Part shown: positions 51,001 through 62,046 of the stretch, one piece after another
How the letters are laid out: each line of letters starts with the position of its first letter
Numbering within the stretch: position 1 is the stretch's first letter
NCBI RefSeq assembly: GCF_000150275.1
Contig: NW_002060944.1
Location: forward strand, 6,670,564 to 6,734,563
Length of the DNA: 64,000 bases
Direction of reading: 5' to 3'
From: Trichoplax adhaerens
Lineage: Eukaryota > Placozoa > Uniplacotomia > Trichoplacea > Trichoplacidae
Made by a program: the position numbers and the translations under genes
Notes under the pieces: generated by a model
Database searches by the model: none
What the model was told of the DNA's origin: nothing
Seen by the model: only the letters and a program-made list of their open reading frames with translations

Positions 51001-51966
51001 TTCATGCTTGCTTTGATCTAAATATACAGTTCCCAAGTTGTTATATGATACGGCAGCATTAGGATGATTATGACCAAAGACTGACAATCTAATTTTGAGC
51101 GACTTCTTATACATAGAAATAGCCTCTTCATACTTGCCTTGATTAGAATATACAGCTCCTATGTTGTTATATGATACGGCAACATCAGGATGATTATGGC
51201 CAAAGATTGACAATGTAATTTTGAGCGACTTCTCATACATAGAAATAGCTTCTTCATGCTTGCCTTGATCTGAATATACAGCTCCCATGTTGTTATATGA
51301 CGCGGCAACATCAGGATGATTATGACCTAAGACTGACAATCTAATTTTGAGCGACTTCTCATACATAGAAATAGCCTTTTCACGCTTGCCTTGATGTCTA
51401 TATGCCTCTCCCATGTTGTTATATGATGCGGCAACATCGGGATGATTATGACCTAAGACTGGCAATGAAATTTTGAGCGACTTCTCATACATAGATATAG
51501 CCTCTTCATACTTGCCTTGATTAGAATATACAGCTCCCATGTTGTTATATGACGCGGCAGCATCGGGATGATTATGACCTAAGACTGATAATGTAATTTT
51601 GAGTAATTTTTTAAACATGCATTCAGCCTCTTTATAATTACCCTGGCTATAGTAAACGATTCCTATCTTTTGGTATGAATTAGCGATACTCAGATTATAT
51701 TCATCTCCATATCTTAATTTTATATTAACAGATTTCATATAACAATTTAATGCCCCATTCCAATCTCCTTCTTCTTGCTTAATGTCACCATATCTATATA
51801 AACTTTCCGCAATCATCATTTCATCTTTTAGCTTCTCAGCTATTTCTTGTGCTTTATCTGTTAATTGTTTGGCCTTCATACGTTCACTTTGCTGTAAATA
51901 TATGCCACTAAGAAGCAGGCAGACATGATATTGAAGTCGATCAAGATCGATAGTACTTGTAGACAT
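48016..51966 (-). CDS. Large intronless TPR-array protein, kinesin-light-chain-like repeats
   Basis: Single uninterrupted frame of 1,316 residues. Residues 1-115 are helical and carry degenerate TPR-like helices (GDIKQEEGDWNGALNCYMKS, IGIVYYSQGNYKEAECM). After that come 28 complete units of exactly 42 residues and the start of a 29th, with consensus SVLGHNHPDVAASYNNMG followed by AVYSNQGKHEEAISMYEKSL. This is the TPR_12/kinesin-light-chain type, a helical protein-binding solenoid. Three alternating unit flavours are seen (NMGAVYSNQ, NMGEAYRHQ, NLGNAYxxQ). No kinase, NACHT, NB-ARC or other enzymatic domain is visible in or near the gene. The units are nearly identical at the DNA level, which points to unequal exchange or gene conversion. 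The frame ends early in HNHPRCCSII because of one extra G at 48036-48039. It is probably cytosolic, with no signal peptide; function unknown. Confidence 0.85.
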   Translation of the reverse strand: MSTSTIDLDRLQYHVCLLLSGIYLQQSERMKAKQLTDKAQEIAEKLKDEMMIAESLYRYGDIKQEEGDWNGALNCYMKSVNIKLRYGDEYNLSIANSYQKIGIVYYSQGNYKEAECMFKKLLKITLSVLGHNHPDAAASYNNMGAVYSNQGKYEEAISMYEKSLKISLPVLGHNHPDVAASYNNMGEAYRHQGKREKAISMYEKSLKIRLSVLGHNHPDVAASYNNMGAVYSDQGKHEEAISMYEKSLKITLSIFGHNHPDVAVSYNNIGAVYSNQGKYEEAISMYKKSLKIRLSVFGHNHPNAAVSYNNLGTVYLDQSKHEEAISMYKKSLEIIISVLGHNHPDVAVSYNNMGAVYSNQGKHEEAISMYEKSLKIKLSVLGHNHPDITVSYNNLGNAYLDQGKYEEAISMYEKSLKIRLSVLDHNHPDIAVSYNNMGEAYRHQGKHEEAISMYEQSLKIRLSVLGHNHPDVAMSYNNLGNAYRHQSKHEEAISMYEKSLKITLPVLGHNHPDVAGSYSNMGAVYSNQGKYEEAISMNKKSLKIRLSVLGHNHPDVAASYNNMGEVYRHQGKHEEAISMYEKSLKITLSVLGHNHPDVAASYNNLGNTYFNQGKYEEAISMYEKSLKIRLSVLGHNHPDVAVLYNNMGAVNLDQGKYEEAISMYEKSLKITLSVLGHNHPDVAASYNNMGEAYRYQGKHEEAISMYEKSLKITLSVLGHNHPDIAGSYNNLGNAYRHQGKHEEAISMYEKSLKITLSVLGHNHPDVAGSYNNLGNAYSNQGKYEEAISMYEKSLKIRLSVLDHNHPDIAASYNNMGEAYRHQGKREEAISMYEKSLKIRLSVLGHNHPDVAVLYNNMGAVYLDQGKHEEAISMHEKSLKIRLSVLGHNHPDVAGSYNNIGTVYSNQGKHEEAISMKKKSLKIRLSVLGHNHPDVAASYNNMGEVYRHQGKHEEAISMYEKSLKITLSVLGHNHPHVAASYNNLGNAYLDHGKHEEAISMYEKSLKIRLAVLGHNHPDVAGSYNNLGNAYRHQGKHEEAISMYEKSLKITLSVLGHNHPDIAASYNNMGAVYSNQGKYEEAISMYEKSLKIRLSVLDHNHPDIAGSYNNLGNAHRHQGKLEEAISMYEKSLKIRLSVLDHNHPDVAVSYNNLGNAHRHQGKLEEAISMYEKSLKITLSVLDHNHPHVAAIYNNMGAVYVDQGKHEEAISMYEKSLKITLSVLDHNHPHVAVSYNNIRAVYSNQGKHEEAISMYKKSLKITSSVLGHNHPDVALSYNNLGNAYDKQGKHEEAISMYEKSLKVTSSVLSHNHPRCCSII

Positions 51967-53581
51967 CGCTTGAATTGAAAGAAAACTCGCAAATCGTAAA
52001 ATACCACCAGATTAAGATTACCAGATAGATGGTATATGGCTTCTTTTACATATAAAGAGTTTACTCCTGGTAATTGAAGGATATATAATCAATTCAAAAA
52101 TCTGATGAAAATTAGGTAGCTTCGATATCAGGCAATCTATATTAAGTGAGCTTACTATACAATTTAACCTTGTAACTGATTATTAGAGTAAAACGAAAAT
52201 TGATTTAATTATTGCATGTAACTTCCTTTACAGTAAAAGTTTCAAATTTATTCATCACTTAAGACTTCATTTTTCTTATAATATTCTACCGTAATGTTGC
52301 AATAACAGTTTTTGGGCGTCAACGAATAAAAGTTACTGTACTTAGAACCGCATGTGGTGTAATGCTGTCTGTCATGAATAATCATTAAAGTACAGTGTTT
52401 GATAATAATAACAGTTATATAGACTAGCTGAAACCTATGAAAGTTCCACTGCTGTTCGCAGCTGGAAATCCCATAACGGCAACTTAGACAGTAGCTTGGA
52501 GACGAGCCTATCATAAGAATACTGTACAATGTACACATACAGTACTGTAGAAAATATGCAAATCATCTTCGCCATATATGTAGTAATTCGGTCGATGTGG
52601 TCGGTCGGTTAAAGGTTAAATGTGTATACAAACCGCAGGGACTACTTGATACTTTTTCTAATACATATTAGACATACTATCAAACAGTATCGCCATGAGC
52701 AACTTATTGTATGTACCTTACAGTTATTGCTAACAATAACACTACTGGATATATTTATTTTAGCCGATGAGATATTATTTCTTGTTAGCCCATCATTGCA
52801 GGTAAAAAAATGTCTAGTAACTAGTACCATGCCCGTTCGATGAACGGGGAAGATTACGCCTATATAATTTCAGTAAATGTGCTTTGCTTATGAAAGAGTT
52901 GCCCTCAGCGCATACAATTTACATAACGTATCGAGTTCATAAATTATTCACTATTATTTCAAGGTAAATATAAGTAAGAGTAAATATATATTGAAGCTGT
53001 GAAACGTAGATTTTTATCAATTCCTTTCAATTTTTGAAACGTAAGTGTGCGAACAACGGCTATATCACTTTTAACTACAGATTTTAAAGTTAAAGTGGGA
53101 TTGGGCAGAGAGTTACAGTCTAGACTGACCTGATGAGAGTCCTATGATATAAATCTCCCCCAAATTTACTCCTTTCTGAAACTCTTAATACACACAGTAA
53201 TTAATCATATAAAACTGTATATGTTAGTACAGTATAATTCACTATTAATGTGCCCTTTCTGCATTGAGTATGGACCTGATAGAAGCAGCGACTCATTAAA
53301 AGAGTATAGTATAGCATACTATACATGTATACTGAATAAAATATGTAATATAAACGACATAAATGCTCCGTTTTTCACTTGCTTAGCATGTTTTTTATAT
53401 GCTTATTCTGTATGAAATTAATGGCGCAGTATCTGACATTTAAAATATTTATCATGTTGAAACATGCAAAGCACGTAGAAAACATGTAAAACGAAGCAAA
53501 AATGGAATAAAGCGACGTAATTGTTTTCTGTTCTCCTTATTCTTATATCTGATAAGACGCTATACAGTACAGTATTATTAG

Positions 53582-53669
53582 CTTTCTACATACTGTATAA
53601 TATCATTTTCTATACCGATTTACAGTTCGTTACTTTGTATAACGAAGCGTAAATCGGCTATGTAGAAAG
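53582..53669. repeat. Nested perfect-arm hairpin
   Basis: Three concentric stems: CTTTCTACATA (53582-53592) with TATGTAGAAAG (53659-53669); CCGATTTAC (53615-53623) with GTAAATCGG (53649-53657); and TTCGTTA (53626-53632) with TAACGAA (53640-53646) around a 7-base loop. The two inner stems are separated only by a 2x2 internal bulge, so 53615-53657 alone forms a compact hairpin. It could be a foldback element or a structured RNA. Confidence 0.8.
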
Positions 53670-53672
53670 GAG

Positions 53673-53712
53673 CATAGTTACCAAAAAACAAGAAATAACA
53701 TCTCATTGGTGA
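53673..53712 (-). repeat. Dispersed repeat copy (reverse orientation)
   Basis: Reads GTTACCAAAAAACAAGAAAT then AACATCTCATTGG. Its reverse complement closely matches 46168-46199 (CAATGAGATGTTATTTCTTG, TTATTTTAGTAAC), and a partial copy lies at about 52767-52786 (GAGATATTATTTCTTGTTAG). A shorter echo follows at once (TATAGTTACCAAGAAGCAAG). The element family is unknown. Confidence 0.6.
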
Positions 53713-54550
53713 GTATAGTTACCAAGAAGCAAGAAATATTTATGCATGCAGTTTATATGTCAATGATTCCCTATTATATATTATTTATTTTTACTAACTA
53801 CACCCTATCCTTCGAAAGTATGCCGAAACAATCCAAAATGACCAATTCGTATTATAAATTTTTATTTATCTCATATTAAGTATCGTTATAGTACAATATG
53901 TCATCTGAGTTAATTATTTTGCCGATCAGTTAATGAGTCAATTTTCTCTTGACTTTATAAATTAGAGAAATTCGACGCTTTCGAAATTTACAAAATGAAT
54001 TATGATGACATATAAGTATCACAGTGTAAGGCAATAATACAAATTACATCAATTTTTATAGTATAAATACAAGTATTGATACATTCTTAATGTATTACAT
54101 CAGTATTATATTGATACTGATTTTGATAAATGAAGTGGACTAATAATTTTACCAGTTGCCAACATCTTAATAATTTGCATAAAATCAATTGTATAATTAA
54201 AATTATTACTGAAATCTCGTATACGATACCATGGTATCCAAAAGATATTCCATCCAATATTCTTATTCTATTTTAACAAAATGACCATACTTATATACAA
54301 AAAGAATAAATTTATTGATAGTTGCTCTAATATACTATACAGAACACAACATAATTAGAAGTACTGCGGGAATCGAATATAGCTTACTTTCAAAAAGAAA
54401 CATTGCGCTTCTATTTCATTTCTAAATTTAAATATCGAAATAATAAATGGAATATTAGATTGTTAAAGTGACAATGTAATCGATTAGTCAAAGCTTAAAA
54501 ATTAAAACAGTAACTTTTCTAAATAAATAGCACATAAAACTATACAGTTA

Positions 54551-57500
54551 TCATAATTCTAACCCGGGAGTGAACGTATGCCTAAAATTCGTTACGCTAC
54601 CAGTGTCGAAAAAGGTACGAATGTTGTACTTTTGAAATTCGATCCCATCTATGTTAAGTCAATTAAAAATAAGAAATCCTACCAGCCTATTGTAAAATTT
54701 GCAAGAATCGTAAAAGAACCTATCAACTCTCCACAATTTCCTACCTGATAAACAATTAGGGTTAAGAATCTTTAGAAATAATACATAAAGTAGAAGATGG
54801 TCAATGATCCATAAAAACCCGTTTAAACAGCAGTAAAGGCTCATGATCGACAAGCGAAGCTAATACAAATAAAGACAATATTATCGTGATGACATATTTG
54901 AGAAATTATAGATGTAGCGTAAGTATTATTTTTGATATACTCGTAGGAATTACCAAATGATAGTTGGCAGAATGGCTATAATTAGCACTATAATTTGATT
55001 GTACTTACGGTGGTAAAGACGATGTAGAACACTAATGTCGTAGGCAAAAGAAAGACAAGGATGGTAAATAGTAATGTGCCTAGAAATAACTAATGAAGAG
55101 GCCAATTTAATGTCCTGTGAATACTTATTCAATAATTAGAGATGATAAATATCTAGGTTTACGGTGACTAGATATAATTTGTGTTTGTAAGTACTTTTGT
55201 AACAACAAGAGACTAAATTACTTACATATTTATTTTAAAGATTACACTTATTGTCGTATCGATTACTACCGTGAATAGTGGTCAAAGCTTGACATAAAAA
55301 CAACAGCGAAATCGCTTTAAATTACCTGATCAATATCATACGTATAAGAATCCATTCGGTTTTTTAATACATTCCATTTCTTGCCTAGAATACGAAAAAG
55401 AATATTAATTTAATGCTACCCTATCAGGCATACCATCAATCATCGATATGGGTTAGGTAAATCTTTTACCTCGACATAAATGGTATAATGAGGATATACT
55501 AAATATTTGCAAGCTGTAGATTCTAGTTGATATAAAGCAAGAAGAATATATATTTTAAAACTTATTTCTTCATATATTTTGAATGTGATTCTTGATTACT
55601 AATGCTAAAAATGAAATAGTTGACGAGATATACCTAGCAGCGTATATGTAAAAACAATACATATGAAAAGTTAACAAAGATAATGCGTCGGCAAGTAAAG
55701 CAATGAACAAGGAAATTCCAAGAAATGACGAAGAGAACAAGACTATGATTATCGCATTCAGATATCCCCTCATGAATTGCAAATAGCCTAAAATGAGTTA
55801 AATGTAAGATAATATAGGTTCAAAACAAGACCTTAAAAGAGAATCATGCTTAAAATAGAATACTGTAATGTCTCTGATGCTTGCTTTAACAGCAGACAAG
55901 CACCTCAAAAATTGCGTAATCTTAAGGTTAATTGGTATGATCACGTAAAATCACTTACCATTCCAAACATAAATATGATATAAAAAGAAATTTGCTAAAA
56001 ATTCACTCAAAGGCTTATTGAGTTTCAATCCCACCGGGGCACCCATCAACCAATTTAAAAGTTTTGTTAACGAATTGACAGTAACCTATATGTAATAATT
56101 GAAATAATCATAATCGTAGATTCTTCCTGATCAGCAATTCGATTACGCCCAGTATACTTTAACATTAATTGGGTACGTTTAGAAGAATTATTAAACGCGG
56201 TAATCATGATGTATTGGTATTTTTAATATATAATCATCGATTATTGCTATTTCTGAATTCAGGCTTGCTCATACTACCTGTGTTAGATTCATAAAATGAG
56301 CTGAAATTTTTTCCACTAAATCGTATGAAAAGAATAAATAAAAGAAAGCCAAGCCTAGTAGGATATCCAGCATTAACGTTATAGCATAATTACAGAATCT
56401 GAAATGAAAGATAAACTTGAGTGGTTAATCATAAAGAAATCCCGATTGTGCCAGCATAGTAAAATAATCGCCTAAAATATCGATTCTTGCTAAAATAATT
56501 GTTATATAATCTACTGGCTTCGAAGTTACTCTAATACAAGTTCTGAATGCAAACGATATGCTGCCGTTATACATTGAAACTTGTTAAACGTGATATTATA
56601 ATATATAACCGAACATAAGAACAATAGTTCTACAAGCATTTAAGATTAATTATTATCGACATTGAAGTTGGAAAATCTCATAATTTTTTTTAATCTGCTA
56701 TAAGAAGCCAAGACTAGGTAAAAGAGTCAAATAATTCAGTGATAGGAGTTTATAGCTTATTAATTGTATGACTAACAAAAATGGCGTCAGATTTGTAATA
56801 TACAGCAATACAAGATACTGTACATAGCAGTTAATTTTGCTACAAAATACAACCAATCCCGCTCGATTAAACCTACATCATTTTTTGAACAGATTTGACT
56901 TGTGATACCCGATAATCGTTGGTAAACTCCTGTCTTGAATGATAGAGATGTTTAAACTCCTTCACTCTTTTGATAATACGATAAGCTAGAAAATAGGAAA
57001 AAATTAAAGCTGTATCTAATTCTATAAGTTGCAACACTTTTACAGGTATTTATCTTTCAGTAGAAAATTTTAGTTATATCTCACACATAAATAACCAACC
57101 GTTACCAAATGTACTTGATTAAATGAAGCAGTCAAGGAAACTAGACTATCTCTACTCTGAGGTGCCCAATCATTTCACTATATTTTTATTCCCCCTGTAT
57201 TCATGATCATCAGTTACTCTATACTGTACATGCAGAATATTTAATATAACATACTAGTAGATATTGGCAGTTTTAAATTAAAGCATCGAGTTGTAGGATA
57301 TCATATAGGTATTCAATATATGGGCTCCTGCTTTACGTATTACTGGAAAGTATTTACGAGTATATCATGTCAACAGAAACATTATAGATGTACCTGTGCT
57401 AGAACAGCATGCAATTTGGTTGACTGTAAGACCTCGAAAGTACGATCTAATATCAAAGAGATCATGTAGATCTTGTTAGCTTAGCTCATAGAATGAGTCA

Positions 57501-58280
57501 ATTTATTTATTAAAACAACGAGCATTAGGCGATAACTAGAGATATTCTATTAATAATTGCCTGACTTTACCTAAATGTTTGCAAAGGCGATTGTAGATAC
57601 TTGCATAACGGTAAGGTTATCGTCCGAAATTTAAGATAGATGTAGCTGACAAGATGTAGGAACCAAGTTAGAAATAGGAAGTCCGCTATATGAAACAACT
57701 GATTTTTTGTTGGAATAGGAGCACGATTAAACGAAAGATTTTGTGTCATACTAATATATTGAAGACAGCTCTCCAATTCCGATGGACAATGCTCAGATGC
57801 ACAGTGGTGATTAATATCACTTGCTTCCATGACAACTTGATGTAGCGATCGATTGGACATAAATGTTCCTTTTCCATTTTGTTGGTATACAATCAATAAG
57901 AAGGATAACTGGCTATGATGATGCCATTGAACATAACAATATCGAGATTTCCACGAAACCTGTATAAGAATCCATTGACGATGACGTCTGAATTGGCGCG
58001 TAATATTAGGTTGATCTTCTTCATCTTGATTGTAGATATAACCTAATACAACTGGAGTTTGCTGCGTCGTCGATGGATCGAGCTTGGACGATGTAGCATC
58101 ACTAAATTGACGATCGTACGATCGATGCACCGATGAAATACAAATAGTCTTAGAATTCACCGTAAAGCCAAGTAAATAACCACTCGAGCAATTACAATAT
58201 TGTTGGGGAAAGAATACCTTCAAGCAAGAATTGCTGATGCCATCATCATTACTCTGTCTTGAACTTGTTGCTGTAGACAT
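54551..58280 (-). CDS. PIGQ: GPI N-acetylglucosaminyltransferase subunit PIG-Q (Gpi1)
   Basis: Multi-spanning ER membrane subunit of the GPI-GlcNAc transferase complex, which adds GlcNAc to phosphatidylinositol in the first step of GPI-anchor synthesis. Ten exons on the minus strand: 58280-57571, 56966-56909, 56398-56278, 56085-55959, 55787-55634, 55513-55470, 55384-55326, 55089-55009, 54859-54745 and 54648-54551, about 521 residues. Family landmarks in order are [20 protein letters not shown] at the N terminus, [68 protein letters not shown] and [20 protein letters not shown]. All junctions fit in phase except exon 2 to exon 3, where one base too many is present (donor after 56909), so a mini-exon, an unusual donor or a sequence error is likely there. 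The C terminus is shorter than in vertebrates, ending FTPGLEL. Confidence 0.92.
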
Positions 58281-60941
58281 GTTGGTGAGCTCAACGACAG
58301 TAGACGATAACCTCCAATAAACGCCAGTGATAGTTATTGAATAATAGACGAATCAACTTGGCATGGGAGTTATTAATCCCTTCAAATACAAATCAAACAG
58401 CTAGAAATGTTGATATCCTAGTACTAATCCTCCTTCCAGGCCATTCCAGCTGCAAGGAGACTAACGAAAACAAGAGGAGAATCACCTTGCAAGATCATTG
58501 ACGAAAGTATCCGTCGGATGCCTGTCCGAGAATCAGTTTCGGAAGGACAGCGTGCAGTACACTTCCAATCGAATCTGTAATTAATTATGCTGTATATGCG
58601 GAAAATGGCGGTAATATAGACGAGTATGTATGTATATATAATATATATATATATATATATCCCAATTTACAGAATTATACTTAACACTATAAAGGATATC
58701 TCTAAGTATAAGTACGAAGTGACAGTGATAATTAATATACTGTACTATATAATGTAAATGAAGTCAAGTAAAAAGTGCAAGTATATATAGAAATATTACT
58801 CAAAAGCATGGAAAGACCGATAGAATCAAATGTTAATTATTATATATTTAATAGTAAGTAACGTAATAAGGAATTACAGTACGCCAAGTGTAATAAGCGG
58901 ACTTTATACTAGTCTTTAATAACTTTTTGTTCAGTTAATTGCAGAATTTATTCTTATTTCATTTAAATCAGTATTCGATAATTAGTGTGATAATATGGAC
59001 AAAAAATTAACATTAGAGAAAAATGAGGTAAATCAATATTATTTCTCAAATTGCCCCTGATTGGGTATAGTGAATAACCCTACTAGAATCCATAGAATCT
59101 ATATATTAAGTAACGCGAGAACATCTGTACGCTATTTAATAATTTCAATGAAAAAACAACGCTAACATTTCCGTAATAACTCAGAAAGCAATTTAAAAAA
59201 TGAGGATGTAATCGTGGGTGTTAGATAATATATTCAATTTCATTAAGCCGCAAAAGCATTTTTAATGTTTGAGTAGTGTATAGTCCTAGAGATTTGTTTC
59301 TTGAATTTGTTGATATTATCTGTTATTCATTTAAAAAACTCATGTAATAACCTACGGTTGCTAACGGAGCAAACAGCCCAACGTTACATGAATATAGGCA
59401 GTCCCTTTTGAGATACATTTCTATGCATAGTAGAATAATAATTGTTAAAAACAGCGTTTACCTGTATAAAACAAGTTTTAATTATCTATTCTATTCCATT
59501 ATATTATCGATCGTATGACAGCAATTATATATTGACTCAATAGATTACAACAGTTTTTATTAAATGGCGGTACTACCAAAATTCTCTTTCATCATACTAT
59601 ACTGTATATAGTAAAAACTACAGCAAGATTTTCGTAAAATTCTATGTAATATAAAATCAAGAGTGTGAAATTCATGCATATGATTACGATATTTACGCCA
59701 TCATAGGTTCAAAATCAAATTGATACAAAAGGAAATGATAGACCTTACTATCACTGGATAAATATTATACAGATATCCAGTAGATGGCATATACAACGTG
59801 TATAGTCGATATAGCTATGCTAATATGAGTAATATAGCTTAAGTGTGTAGGCTTACTGTTTAGTGTATACCACAACCAACAAGACTCATCGAATATTTAA
59901 AGTATCTGCAAGCATCATTCAGTAATATACAATATACAGTATACAATCACTAGAAAAATATGGCCAACCCCTCCAACTTCATTACCAATGACAAAAATAG
60001 GATGTATCTAAGGAAATGCATTATAGGGTAGAAGTGTTGTTTTAAGAAAAGAATCGTATTTTGCATAGATAATATGATAAAATAACGATATCAATAACAA
60101 ATAGAACATATTTACCAATAGTAATATTAGTATACTGTACTACAATAGTAACAATGCACTTTTGCATGACCTGAATCAGTAGGAAATTGGTAAATTTTCC
60201 TTCGCGACAAAAAATAGGTATCAAATGCTACAAATTAATATCGCGCTTAAAAATCAAAAATAATGAACCATTTATCAATCCATCATTATTCACTAAAATT
60301 TAGAATGGATTAATCACTAATAATATACGAGATGTTAAAATGTATAATGAGTCTTTTGTAATATGACTTATCTAAATTCTTTTCTTAATTATATGCAAAT
60401 TAGGAAGTCATTATGTCTTATTATTATAAGTCCGTGAGTATTTTAATTAATTAGTGAATTGATATCATACTATAGTAGATTTTAAACCCTTAGATACAGC
60501 ATACTTAAAATACAAATAAATATTCCTTTACTATATTTCTACCCAGGAGTTAAGAATTACATTAGTACAGTGTGTAACATAAAACCAAAAACTGTATTTG
60601 GCCATAGCCGTGATCAGTAACGACCTTTATCTACATAGCACCAATAGTACAAGTACACCATTTCATCATTACAACATTTCGTCATAACAACAATCATCCA
60701 TGACGACTTAATTTAAGTACAACGATTATTTTACGTCATACGAGTAAACTCGTAAAGTCCTTACTTCATATTGCTATTGCACTTCCAACACACATCACTA
60801 CTGCACCTAGAAGCAATTGCTAAACGTACTAATACGCGTAAATTCTGCTATAAAGTATTATTAGCATTTCGGTAATTTCGTGGAAGATTTATTACTTCGC
60901 CTTAAATATTATTTATAAATTAACTCCGATCATTTAGCAAG
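58281..60941. other. Spacer between divergent genes, no gene seen
   Basis: Lies between the PIGQ start (leftward) and the GPCR start (rightward), so both promoters fall here. The first 300 bases next to PIGQ are less AT-rich than the rest. An (AT)n run is at about 58636-58661. The open frame at 60042-60224 has no recognised similarity. Confidence 0.5.
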
Positions 60942-62046
60942 ATGGTTGTAATTGTTACAACAATACACCTTATCAACGAAAGTCCGGTAGCAAAATTATT
61001 GGCTTGGATAGGCGGTCCTCTCGGTGTAGCGGCTAATCTATACGTTTTACTCTCATGCATTAGAAACATTCATAAATCTAGCGTAACTTCTAATTCCAAT
61101 ACTTCTAATCAATCACTGAATAAATTAAGTATTATTATGAAGAAGAGTCGTATTGGTAAAGTACCATCGATATTTTTCATTAGTTTAAGTCTAGGAGATC
61201 TGCTTATGTCGACTTATTTAGTGATATTGAGTGAATTCGATAGTTATTACTCATCTATGTCAATTAATGTTTCACTTATCAATAGTAATAATCTCATCGA
61301 TAACTTTTCAATAAATCTACACAACTTAACATACGAACAGGGTCAAATCATCGAAGTTGAACAGTTAAAAGTACTTACAACTTGGCTACTATCATCAAAC
61401 TGTCTACTTTTACGCTTTTTAACAGCAACTGGAACAAGTGTTTCGATTGGAACTACCTTGGCTATTACATTAGATCGATACTTTGCAATAGTTTGTCCTT
61501 TAAATGTTGATCTTCGATTTACTAAATCTCGCGCTATTAAAGTTTGTACTTTAATTTGGTGTTTCGCAATTGGACAAGGTATCATAGTGATCGTGATTGC
61601 AAAAATTACCGTACTGTATGCCACTGATATAAACTGGTATCCAAGATTATGTATCATCGGTAATATCATGAATACAGGTGTAAGAATATTTGCAAGTATT
61701 ATTTCACTTATTTGTGGCTTATGTCAGCTAACTGTTTGCATATTATATTACAAAATAATAAGAACTCCAGTGTCGTTAACAGCGGTGAGTAATGCTAAGC
61801 AGCGGCANNNNNNNNNNNNNNNNNNNNNNNNNNNNNNNNNNNNNNNNNNNNNNNNNNNNNNNNNNNNNNNNNNNNNNNNNNNNNNNNNNNNNNNNNNNNN
61901 NNNNNNNNNNNNNNNNNNNNNNNNNNNNNNNNNNNNNNNNNNNNNNNNNNNNNNNNNNNNNNNNNNNNNNNNNNNNNNNNNNNNNNNNAAAGCATTATGC
62001 GAGCGATAATATAAATCAAACCGTAGAAATAAGCGATCTGTGGTAA
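60942..62046 (+). CDS. Class A (rhodopsin-type) GPCR, leucine-rich-repeat-receptor-like core, interrupted by a gap
   Basis: Seven-helix receptor, sequence present from TM1 to TM5. Visible landmarks are TM1 with Asn32 (GVAANLYVLL), TM2 SLSLGDLLMSTYLV with Asp86, TM3 with Cys154 and the LDRYFAIVCPL motif (DRY at 178-180), TM4 with its Trp (LIWCF), and TM5. The TM2 and TM3 wording resembles glycoprotein-hormone/relaxin (LGR) receptors, but the N terminus is only about 15 residues and has no leucine-rich repeats. The first extracellular loop is enlarged and carries three N-glycosylation sequons (N109, N121, N128). Intracellular loop 1 is long and Ser/Asn-rich. TM6, TM7 and NPxxY fall in the 181-N gap (61808-61988). 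Past the gap, one frame gives an acidic tail ending VEISDLW and a stop at 62044-62046, and another stops at 62009; I prefer the first because gap length is unreliable. Confidence 0.85.
61808..61988. other. Assembly gap (181 N)
   Basis: A run of N inside the GPCR gene. It is too short for the missing TM6-TM7 coding sequence (about 80-100 residues), so either its length is wrong or part of the gene is absent. Confidence 0.98.

Larger units (their letters stand above)
51967..54550. other. Spacer between two minus-strand genes, no gene seen
   Basis: Holds the promoter of the TPR gene and the 3' region of PIGQ. It contains a strong nested hairpin (53582-53669) and short dispersed repeat copies (near 52763 and 53677). 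Open frames at 52248-52538, 52622-52843 and 53221-53415 have no recognisable similarity. Confidence 0.5.

Noticed and set aside
58500-58560. Small stem (CTGTCC/GGACAG with inner CCGA/TCGG) upstream of PIGQ, considered as an RNA gene
   Set aside because: Too short and without tRNA or snRNA consensus boxes; probably chance pairing in the 5' leader.
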